NCBI GenBank assembly: GCA_900545545.1
Contig: UQZO01000025.1
Span: forward strand, 1 to 22,934
Source: an uncultured Subdoligranulum sp.
GTDB taxonomy: Bacteria > Bacillota > Clostridia > Oscillospirales > Ruminococcaceae
DNA: 22,934 nucleotides
Direction of reading: 5' to 3'
Position numbers and translations under genes: made by a program. This document shows positions 1 through 8,600 of the stretch, piece after piece. Position 1 is the stretch's first letter; every line of letters starts with the position of its first letter. A model generated the notes under the pieces. That model worked only from the letters and a program-made list of their open reading frames with translations. It searched no databases and had not been told where the DNA came from.

Positions 1-89
1 AAGTTCGCGCCGGAAAAACCGTCGTCGGTGTACCAGCGCAGATTGGTAAAGCCGTTCTGTTTTGCGTAGGTTTCGAGTATCCTTTTTTG
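1..89 (-). pseudogene. Serine recombinase fragment, 5'-truncated, runs off left edge
   Basis: Read on the minus strand, codons from about 89 down to 3 encode QKRILETYAKQNGF followed by a stretch containing WYTDDGFSG. This matches the part of large serine recombinases just after the catalytic serine segment; the intact recombinase in this window has QKRYLESYAAQRGY and YTDDGWSGGNF at the equivalent place. Immediately upstream the homology stops and an in-frame TGA lies at 104-102, so the start codon and catalytic-serine segment are missing. The rest of the gene, if present, lies left of the window. I infer a remnant of another mobile element cut by insertion or deletion near position 90. The frame and family are clear; how much of the 3' part survives is unknown. 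Confidence 0.7.
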
Positions 90-107
90 GAAAGCGATTT
101 GTCAAGG

Positions 108-128
108 GTGTTTTTTACCCAAAAACAC
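108..128. repeat. Small perfect inverted repeat near the left junction
   Basis: Arms GTGTTTTT (108-115) and AAAAACAC (121-128) surround a 5-base loop. It lies between the recombinase remnant and the 3' end of the histidine kinase gene. It could be a weak terminator for the kinase transcript, but the stem is AT-rich and the role is uncertain. Confidence 0.4.
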
Positions 129-165
129 GTGTGAGACAACGAAGCGAGTAACACGAATGTTCCGT

Positions 166-1467
166 CTATAATCTGCAATATACCGAGGATAAAAAAGTGG
201 TTCCTTTCGCCTCGAACCGGGCATCCCCCTGGTGGGCTTTTGCCACGGCCCGGATGGAGCTAAGGCCCACGCCGGGTGCGCCCGCACGCTTGCTGGAGAG
301 AAATTTCCCGTCCTCCTGCCGCGCCTGCCCGCCAAAGCTGTTGTCCATGGTGATGGTCAGGACGCCGTACTCCAGGGAGCTGTTCAGCCGGATAAATTTC
401 TTGCCCCCGGCCATGCGCCCACAGGCTTCCACCCCGTTTTCCAGCAAATTGGCGAACACGACGCACAGGGCGCGGTCATCCAGGTTTTCGTTCTGCGCGG
501 GGACCGTCAGCCGGGCGGTAAAGGCAATGCCCTCCCTCTTACAGCGGGAGGCGTAGTGAGACACCACCGCGTTGACGGTGGGGTTTTCGCAGTAGTTCCT
601 GGGTGCGGCGGGGATGTCCTGGATCAGTTTAGAGAGATAGGCGGCCAGCCTGGGGTTCTCGTCTCCAGCCATGGCCTGGATCGCGGTCAGATGGTGGCGC
701 AGGTCGTGGCGCATCTGCCTGGTCTGTTCGGCGGTCTCCATGAGGAGCTGGCCGCGCTTGCTCTGCTCCGAGGTCTGTATCTCCAGAAGTTCTTTATCAA
801 ACATCAACTGCTGCTCCAGAGCTACCTGCCTGCGCAGACTCTCCAGGGATTGCAGCAGGACATAGTAGGTCACCATCACGCAGATCAGCAGACTGACCCG
901 GAAAAAGAGAAATTCCCAGCGTTCCGCGCTGTCCTGCCGGTAGGCGTTGGTGAACAGAATGGTCATCACGGTGAGCAGACCCGGCACCAGCCAGATCACC
1001 CGCCACAACCTGGGGGCATCGGTCTGGTAGATCTGTCGCATGGACGGTCCACACACCCGAAAAAGCAGCGGCAGGGAGATTGCGCCTAAGAGCAAGGCGC
1101 ACACGCTGCTCTCCCAGCTCTGGGAGAGGGTGGAAAACAGCCGGACGGTCAGGAAGGACGAAATGCCCCGGATCAGCAGCAGGTAGTCCACCGTGAGGAT
1201 AAAAACTGAGAGCAGCCGGAAAAAGTCCAGCCGGGAGCAGCAAAGGTAGATCCCAAAGCCGAGGAAGGAAAACAGAATTTCCAGACCGCGAAAGCCGATA
1301 CCATTGGCAATGCAGGCAGCGGCCGCCGCCGCTTTGCACAGGACATTGCAGAGCATCAGTACCAGCGCCGTCCTTCTGGAGCGCCAGGGAAAGTGCCAGA
1401 GCAAAGCCAGGGGCAGGACATGACCGGGCAGCGTGGTACAGAAAATATAAAATACCTGCTCCATCAT
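166..1467 (-). CDS. AgrC-like sensor histidine kinase (GHKL ATPase)
   Basis: A 433-residue membrane sensor kinase. Residues 1-205 are very hydrophobic and form about six membrane segments, as in AgrC-type peptide sensors. A coiled stretch (about 205-250) leads to the phospho-acceptor box with RHDLRHHL, making His254 the likely phosphorylation site. The GHKL ATP-binding domain follows: N-box around FANLLENGVEA (Asn340/Asn344), DNSFGG near 375-380, and the glycine-rich GVGLSS at 399-404. The start ATG directly abuts the TAG stop of the response regulator gene, so the two are translationally coupled in one operon. From the family it should autophosphorylate and pass phosphate to the LytTR regulator. 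The ligand is unknown; no agrD-like peptide gene is visible nearby. It probably controls the divergent surface cassette. Confidence 0.9.
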   Translation of the reverse strand: MMEQVFYIFCTTLPGHVLPLALLWHFPWRSRRTALVLMLCNVLCKAAAAAACIANGIGFRGLEILFSFLGFGIYLCCSRLDFFRLLSVFILTVDYLLLIRGISSFLTVRLFSTLSQSWESSVCALLLGAISLPLLFRVCGPSMRQIYQTDAPRLWRVIWLVPGLLTVMTILFTNAYRQDSAERWEFLFFRVSLLICVMVTYYVLLQSLESLRRQVALEQQLMFDKELLEIQTSEQSKRGQLLMETAEQTRQMRHDLRHHLTAIQAMAGDENPRLAAYLSKLIQDIPAAPRNYCENPTVNAVVSHYASRCKREGIAFTARLTVPAQNENLDDRALCVVFANLLENGVEACGRMAGGKKFIRLNSSLEYGVLTITMDNSFGGQARQEDGKFLSSKRAGAPGVGLSSIRAVAKAHQGDARFEAKGTTFLSSVYCRL

Positions 1468-2187
1468 CTATTCCCCCCTTGTCCGGGCAAACAGAAAGTC
1501 CTCATAGGCGCGCCTGGCCTTGGAACGGTTGGAGCGGCTGATGGGGACGTTTTTTCCATCAGCCATCTCGTAGCACTGATATTCCTCGTTGATCCCCCGG
1601 ACAAAGGCCAGATTGACGCAGTAGCTTTTGTGAGGGCAGAAAAAGGGCTGCCCCTCCAGCTGGGGCAACAGGTCGGACAGCTTGCCATAGAGCTGGAGCG
1701 TGCCGCCGTCCCTGCGATACAGAAACACATGATGGGCTTTCTGCTCCAGATAGAACAGCTCCGAGAGCAAGAGCCTTTGCACCTCGCCGTTTTGCCGGAT
1801 GGTCAGCCGGGGAGCGCTGTCCCTTTGCAGCTTCACCAGATGCAGCAGGTCGTTGATGTCTTTTTGCCGTACAGGCTTTTCCAAGTATTTCAGCACCGAA
1901 AGGCGGTAGCTCTCCAGGGTATGCTCGGTGCTGGTGGTGGTAAAGGCGATGGGGATGGCGTCGTCTGTCTCCCTGATTTTTTGCACCGCCTCCACGCCGG
2001 TCATGCCGTCCATATAAATATCCATCAGCAGCAGATCGAACCCGCCGGGGCGGAACGCTTCCAGCAGTTCCTCACTGCTGGCGAACTGGGCGCAAACGGT
2101 GGCAATGGGGGCCTGTTCCAGCAGGGTGAGCAGGGCTTCCCGTTCCTCCGGCAGATCGTCGCAAATGGCAAGTCGTAGTGGTTCCAT
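1468..2187 (-). CDS. LytTR-family response regulator (AgrA/LytR type)
   Basis: A 239-residue response regulator. The receiver domain (about 5-120) has the acidic pair Asp10-Asp11, the phosphorylation site Asp56 in DLLLMD, and the conserved Lys in YLEKPV near 109. The C-terminal half (about 135-235) has the LytTR DNA-binding pattern, including FFCPHKSYCVNL and a terminal block with VPISRSNRSKARRAY. It is the first gene of a minus-strand operon with the kinase and has a good sigma-A promoter at 2240-2212. By family knowledge LytTR regulators bind paired direct repeats upstream of target promoters. The likely target is the divergent surface-protein gene run and possibly its own promoter. No convincing consensus LytTR repeat pair was found by eye. 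Confidence 0.92.
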   Translation of the reverse strand: MEPLRLAICDDLPEEREALLTLLEQAPIATVCAQFASSEELLEAFRPGGFDLLLMDIYMDGMTGVEAVQKIRETDDAIPIAFTTTSTEHTLESYRLSVLKYLEKPVRQKDINDLLHLVKLQRDSAPRLTIRQNGEVQRLLLSELFYLEQKAHHVFLYRRDGGTLQLYGKLSDLLPQLEGQPFFCPHKSYCVNLAFVRGINEEYQCYEMADGKNVPISRSNRSKARRAYEDFLFARTRGE

Positions 2188-2211
2188 GGTTTTTCTTCCT
2201 CCTGATTTCCT

Positions 2212-2240
2212 ATTTTACACCCGATGCACAAAAATGTCAA
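2212..2240 (-). promoter_or_regulatory. Sigma-A promoter for the regulator-kinase operon
   Basis: On the minus strand, TTGACA (2240-2235) is followed after 17 bases by TAAAAT (2217-2212), a near-consensus vegetative promoter about 25 bases from the regulator start codon. A second TTGACA lies 8 bases upstream at 2248-2243, giving a tandem TTGACA repeat that may be incidental or part of an operator. Confidence 0.75.
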
Positions 2241-2251
2241 TTTGTCAAGTA

Positions 2252-2288
2252 CCAGTTTTGCCGCGGGTTGCGGCATCTCTCGTACTGG
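2252..2288. repeat. Nested inverted repeat in the divergent control region
   Basis: An inner perfect stem TGCCGC (2259-2264) / GCGGCA (2270-2275) with loop GGGTT is enclosed by outer arms CCAGT (2252-2256) and ACTGG (2284-2288). It lies between the minus-strand promoter and the plus-strand candidate promoter and overlaps the latter's -35. This makes it an operator candidate for the LytTR regulator or another regulator. Binding is inferred only. Confidence 0.4.
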
Positions 2289-2314
2289 AAAGAGGCACAA
2301 AAATCCCATAAAAT
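2286..2314 (+). promoter_or_regulatory. Candidate promoter for the surface cassette
   Basis: TGGAAA (2286-2291, four of six matches to TTGACA) and TAAAAT (2309-2314) are separated by 17 bases, upstream of the 2360 gene. The weak -35 overlapping an inverted repeat would suit an activator-dependent promoter. Assigned by eye only. Confidence 0.45.
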
Positions 2315-2359
2315 ATTTCTAATAGCGCAACGAGAGCGCCGCCGGAGAAAGGAGAGATC

Positions 2360-2671
2360 ATGGTCAAAGCATACTTTACCGCCTGCGAGCAGGCGTTTCC
2401 AGCCAAACGCACCCAGCTGATGCGGCTCTCCCTGGCTCTGCGCCGGGGCGGAGTGGAGCACATGGAGCAGCTTTGCGCCATGCAGCGGGCGGGGCCGGAA
2501 AAGTTGTTGGAGATCCGCTCCATCGGGGAAAAGAGTCTGCCGCTGATTGCGACGGTCTGCGCCCGATATGAAGAAAATAAGACACCATCACAAGGGGGCG
2601 CCCCCTTGCGTCAGACAGGAACCTGTCTGACGCAGGAATGCCCTACTGCTTTAAGGAGGAAGGAAGATTGA
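2360..2671 (+). CDS. Small helix-hairpin-helix protein, RpoA C-terminal-domain-like
   Basis: A 103-residue protein with RBS AAAGGAGAG just upstream of the ATG. Residues about 20-72 are rich in Leu, Ala and Arg and end in LLEIRSIGEKSLPLIATVC, which resembles the helix-hairpin-helix of the RNA polymerase alpha C-terminal domain, a DNA-contacting fold. The last roughly 28 residues (from about 75) are translated from two adjacent DNA palindromes and look like a late extension without its own fold. The stop TGA (2669-2671) overlaps the TTG start of the giant gene, so translation may be coupled. As the first gene of the cassette it could be a small regulator, but no function is established. Confidence 0.65.
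   Translation: MVKAYFTACEQAFPAKRTQLMRLSLALRRGGVEHMEQLCAMQRAGPEKLLEIRSIGEKSLPLIATVCARYEENKTPSQGGAPLRQTGTCLTQECPTALRRKED
2591..2633. repeat. Two adjoining perfect palindromes before the giant gene
   Basis: CAAGGGGGCGCCCCCTTG (2591-2608) is a perfect 18-base palindrome. It shares its last base with a second one: arms GCGTCAGACAGG (2608-2619) and CCTGTCTGACGC (2622-2633) around an AA centre. They lie inside the 3' end of the small HhH gene, about 20 bases before the RBS of the giant gene. In RNA they would form strong hairpins that could block, time or process the transcript. They could also be a mobile palindromic repeat of the genome. Confidence 0.85.
2653..2670 (+). promoter_or_regulatory. 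RBS and TTG start that fix the giant gene's N-terminus
   Basis: AAGGAGGA (2653-2660) is spaced 7 bases from TTG (2668-2670). An in-frame ATG at 2638 has no properly spaced ribosome binding site. Starting at TTG also puts the positively charged end of the signal peptide at the N-terminus, as expected. Confidence 0.8.
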
Positions 2672-5600
2672 AACAAAAATGGAAGCGGCCACTGGCGCTG
2701 CTCTTGTCAGTGGCCATGATGTTTTCCATGTCCGGTACACCTGTGTACGCTGCGGATATGGAAACAGGGGCTTCCGCTGTATGCCCCCATCATGTGCACG
2801 ATGAGACCTGCGGTTATTCCGAGGGTACGCCTTGCACCCACGAACACACCGACGATTGTTACACCCTCGTGACCCAGTGTGTCCATGAGCATACGGCGGA
2901 GTGTTACAGCGACGGGATACTCCCTGCCGAGGGCGAAGAAAAAGCAGCCGACGCCTGTACCCATGTGTGCAACGAGGAAAGCGGCTGCATCACAAAGGAA
3001 CTGAACTGTCCGCACGTCCACGATGAGACCTGCGGCTATTCCGAGGGAAGTCCCTGCACCTTTGACCCGTCGGACTGCGAACTCTGCAACCCGACGGACA
3101 GCGGCGAACCGGAAGGTCCGGCGGAATGTACCTGTGAGACCCTTTGCACCGAGGGGGTGGGCAACCTTAACTGCCCCGTCTGCACTCAGGATATTGCCGC
3201 CTGCCAAGGAGAGGCCCCGGCGGAATGTACCTGTGAGACCCTTTGCACGGCGGACAGTGTCAATCCTGACTGTCCCGTCTGTTCGGCGGAGGGTGCGGAC
3301 CTGACCGCCTGCGCCGGAACCGTGGAAGAAGGAGACGCTGCGGAGGAAACGGATCCTGCCCAGAACCCCGCGGAACAGACCGTCACGGCCTGGGAGTGGA
3401 TCGGGGCGGATAACCTTAACGAAGGCACCCTGCCTCTGACCGGCGCGGGCGAGGCAAACCCCGTGGACTTTGACACGGTGGTTACCATGCTGCCCACCGG
3501 CGTCACCGCCACGGTGGCGGGCAGCGAGGAACCTGCCGAGCTTGCCCTGACCTGGTCCTGCGAGGGCTTCCCCGCCCAGGCCACCGAGGGCGAGTACACC
3601 TTTACGGCTGCGCTGCCCGAGGGGTACGCCCTGTCCGCCGATGCGGCCGGCCTTACTGTGTCTGTCATCCTGGGCGGGGGCACGACGATGGTCGGCCTCA
3701 GAAGACCGCAAGGAGAGGGCATAGAGTCAAATCCCTATAACATCTACTATAAGGAGGAAATGTTCTGGTTCGCTGCGCTGGTCAACGGCACGCTGACCGA
3801 CGGTACGGAGCAGAACTCCGCCGCCTGGGCCAAGGTGTGGAATTCCATCGACCTGGGTAACGAGCAATGGACCCCCATCGGCACCAAAGAGCATCCCTAC
3901 ACAGGCAGATTTACTGGCGTCGATCAATACAGCACAACAATCTCGGGCCTGCGCATCGACAACGCCACCAGTTATTCCGGCCTGTTTGGCTATCTCGGCA
4001 ATGGAGCCGAAGTGGATATATTTACCGTCGAGGGCACCATCACAATCAACAGCTCGGATGTTTGTTATGTCGGCGGCGTGGCGGGCGCCTCGAAACAAGG
4101 CTCAGCGATTATGTGTGTGAACAGTAATGTTGACATCCAAATTGGCAGCGGTTTGACAGGTATCGCACACATCGGCGGCATCCTCGGCGATATCTACGAC
4201 AATGGCACCCACCCCATAGTGAATCGGTGCATCAATGGAGGCAACATCACTGTAGGGGATAATACCAAAGCGGATCAGTTGGGTGGTATTGTCGGCTATG
4301 CCTGGATCGGTGATATTACAAACTGTGCCAACCTGGGCAAAGTCAGCGGAGGAAACCAGGACGTAGGCGGCATCATCGGCTATTGCAACAACAACGAAAT
4401 CATAATCCGTAACTGCCTCAACGGCGTTGCGGTCAGCGGCAACCAATATGTGGGCGGCATCATCGGGCGTGACCCAACCCACCAGGCAGAAATACATTGG
4501 TGCTATTACATAGACGGAAACGACAGGGACGTGGGCAACGGCGACCAGAAACGGGCCGAAAAAGTGACCATGGAGCAGATCGCCTCCGGCTATGTGACCT
4601 ATATGCTCAACGAGAAAAAAACCGCGTATACGTTCTGGCGTCAGACCCTGTCCCGGGATGCGTACCCGACGCTGGATTTGTCGCACAGCTTGGTTTATGA
4701 GGTCGATGGCAAGTACACCAATGATCCTACAGGCCATGTGCATGCATTTTCGGAGGATGGCTTCTGCGAGTGCGGTGAAAAACAGCCGGCTTTGCTTGTG
4801 GACGGCGTTTATCAGATCTCCAACGCCGGCCAGCTGCTCTGGTTTGCGAACTACATCAATTCCACGTATACCTACTCCGTCAACGGGAAGCTGATGAACG
4901 ACATCACCATCCCCGATGGTTACAGCTGGACACCCATTGCCAACGCTGCCGCCCCTTACACTGGTACCTTTGACGGTGCGGGCCACACCATTGACAACCT
5001 GGTGGCCAACCAGCCGGGCGTATCTTACATGGGCTTTGTGGTATCCCTGAAGGGCACCATCAAAGACCTGACCCTGGGCAGTAGCTGCTCCGTCACCGGC
5101 AGAAATCGTACCGGCAGCATCTGCGGCATCAATGAGGGCACCATCACCAACTGCCATAACAATGGCAATGTCACCGGCGCCGAATATGTGGGCGGCATCT
5201 GCGGCGAAAACAATGGCATAGTCACCAACTGCGATAACACCGGAAGCGTCCGTGGCTCCAGTGAGCTGGTGGGCGGCATCTGCGGCCTCAGCTCCAATAC
5301 TGTCAGCAACTGCCATAACGACGGCAATGTCACTGGAACCGGTGAATATGCAAATTATGTGGGTGGCGTCAGCGGCTACAATGGCGGAACCATCACCAAC
5401 AGCTATAACACCGGCACGGTTAGGAGTGCCTACGAAAGTGTGGGCGGCGTCTGCGGCCAAAATTACAAGAGCATCTCCAATTGCTGGAACACCGGCGATA
5501 TCTACGCTAAAAGTCGTGCAGGCGGCGTCTGCGGCTATAACGAGACCGGCACCAGCAGCGCGACCCTCACCAACTGCTATAACACCGGCGATGTCATCAC

Positions 5601-8600
5601 CTCCTCGCGGGGGGATACGGGCGGCGTCTGCGCTGTTAACTCCAACGCGACCATCACCAACTGCTATAACACCGGCGCGGTCAGTGCTGCTTCAACGAGT
5701 TATGTGGGCGGTGTCTGCGGCAATAACACCAACACCGGTACCATCAACAACTGCTACTGGCTGGATACCGTTGTTTGCGACAGTGGCATTTACAGCGGCA
5801 ACGCCGGCGAAGCCACCGCAAAATCCAGCGAGGCCTTTGCCAACGGCGAAGTGTGCTACCTGCTTAACGGGGGCAGCACCAGCTCCCCTGCCTGGCGGCA
5901 GAACGTGGACAAGGGTACAATAGATTCGCTGCCTGTGCCGGATTCCTCCCACAATGTCGTCTACCGCACCTATGAAAGCGACTGCGCATCTCTCGCTTAC
6001 AGCAACACACAAGGCACAGATATGCCGACTTCTCATTATGGATATGACGAGAATGGTTTCTGCACCGTCTGCGGGGCGGGCGAGCCTACGAGCAAGAACG
6101 CAAGCGGTGCCTACGTGATTCGTACCGCCGGTAATCTGTTCTGGTTTGCGGCGCTGGTCAACGGCGACCGTGATGTCATCCTCCAGACACCGCAGGACAG
6201 CAATGCCAAAGCAGTGCTAGCGAACGACATCACCATCCCCGCCACCATCCCCTATGGCAGGGTTTGGGTGGCCATTGCGGCCAGCAAAACGTTCTCCTCC
6301 AGTGCTACCACGGTGGCAGATACCACCGACATCAGCTATGGCGGTACTTTTGACGGCCAGGGCCACACCATCTCCAACCTCTCGCTCGGTGTCAACAGCA
6401 CATACAAAACCAACGGCATCTTCGGCGCAGTCACCGGCACCATCCGGAACCTGGGCGTCGTCGGTGTCAGCTTTAACAACAACGGCAGCTATGACGGCCG
6501 GTTTGGCGCGTTGTGCGGCCTGCTGCTGACGAACGGTACCATCGAGAATTGCTTTGTGCGCAATTCCACCGTCAAGAGTGAGAGCAAAATCGCCGGTGCG
6601 ATTGCTGGCGCCAACTACGGCGGCAATATTGTCAACTGCTTTGAATACGGCAACACCATCACGGGCCACAGCCGTATCGGACACCTGGTTGGCGATAACC
6701 AGAACGATGCAAAAACCGGCACTTTGATCGGCACGGTCACCAACTGCTATTCGGACACGAAATTGGTGGGCACCCAGGTCGGCAACGCGACGGGCGACGT
6801 AAAGTCTACCAGCCAGTTCGCCTCCGGTGAAGTGACTTACCTGCTCAACGGCGCCAACCCCAGCGATACCAACGTCTGGCGTCAGAACCTGGACGACGGC
6901 ACGGTGGATACGCTCCCTGTGCTGGACAGCAGCCACAAAGTTGTCTACGCGAAATATCTCTGCAATGGCAAAATCAGCGGCAAATATTCCAACTCCGTCA
7001 CTGACCCGGAGCATCCTTACAGTGAAGACGGCTTCTGCACCGTATGTGGTCAGTACCAGCCTGCCGAGAAGAATGCGGATGTCTACGAAATTTCCAACGC
7101 AGGCCAGCTGTTCTGGTTCGCGGCTCTGGTCAACGGGGACGAGACCCATGCGGAATTCGACAGCCAGAACGCTGCGGCCAGCGCGAAGCTGATGAACGAC
7201 ATCACCATCCCCGATGGTTACAAATGGACGTCCATCGGCAGCCAGAGCGCTCCCTACACCGGCACCTTTGACGGTGCAAACTATACCATCGACGGCCTGA
7301 AGATCGAGGGCGGCAGAGCCCAGCATCAGGGCTTTGTGTCTTACCTGGGCGCGGGCGCCATCCAGAACCTGACCCTGGGCGAGAACGGCTCCGTCACCGG
7401 CGGCAAATATACCGGCGCAATCTGCGGCTGGAATGACGCCGGCACCATCACCGGCTGCACCAACAACGGTGCGGTCAACGGCAGCGGCGACCTGGGCGGC
7501 ATCTGCGGCCACAATCTGGGCACCGTGGAAAGCTGCACCAACAACGGCAAGGTAACCAACAGCGGCGCGGAGACGGTGGGCGGTATCTGCGGTTACTCCC
7601 ATACCTCCATCACCGGCTGCACCAACGACGGTGACATCGACGGCGGCGGCCAGAGACATGTGGGCGGCATCGTCGGCTATATTGATGACAGCGTCAATGG
7701 CGTCACCATCCAGGACTGCACCAACAGCGGTGCGGTCAACGGCGGTGACAGAACGGGCGGTATCTGCGGCTTCGCGGATGCCGGCATCACCGGCTGCACC
7801 AACGACGGTGCGGTCACCGGCAGCGACAGGGATACCGGCGGCGTCTGCGGCTCTGCCAACGGCGGTACGATTCAGGACTGCACCAACACAGGCACGGTCA
7901 CCGGCCGCACCCAGAACACTGGTGGCGTCTGCGGCTATGCCAACTGCACTGTCACCGGCTGCTACAACACCGGCAGAGTGTCCACGGGCAAATATGTGGG
8001 CGGCGTCTGCGGCTATTCCGACGCAAACGCCTCCGTCACCAACTGCTATAACACCGGCAGCCTCTCCGCCGGACAATATACCGGCGGCGTCTGCGGCGGC
8101 AACGGCGGCGCCATCGCCAACTGCCATAACGCCGGCGCGACGGATTACGGCGTCTGCGGCAACAACAAGAGCAGTGACGAGAATTCCATCACCAACTGCT
8201 ACTATCTGGATACCACCTGTTCCAGCGCCATCGGCGGCACCGGCAAAGGCACCGCCACCGCCAAAACCGACACGGCGTTCGCCTCCGGCGAGGTGACGTA
8301 CCTGCTCAACGGCTCCACCAGTGAGGGCGACCTGGTCTGGTACCAGAACCTGGACAACGGAAAGGAAAAGGACAACGTTCCGGTGCTGGACAGCAGCCAC
8401 GGCATCGTCTACCGCATTGAAGCGGACCCTGTGTTCTATAGCAATGACCCCAACAGCCAACCTCCTGTGATCATCAGCGTGGACATCACCTGGGGTGATC
8501 TCAGCTTTACTTACAGCGACGGCACCTGGAATCCGGACACCCACGAATATGACGGCGAGGGCTGGACGGTGGACAAGGAAGGCGGCAACACAGTGAAGGT

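Noticed and set aside
2638..2667. ATG at 2638 as start of the giant protein
   Set aside because: It has no spaced ribosome binding site, lies right after a palindrome, and would put ten extra residues before the signal peptide; the TTG at 2668 is better on all counts.
4102..5460. A 452-codon minus-strand frame opposite the giant gene
   Set aside because: Same cause: the antisense of GLUG repeats, with a repetitive AADAAH-type product.
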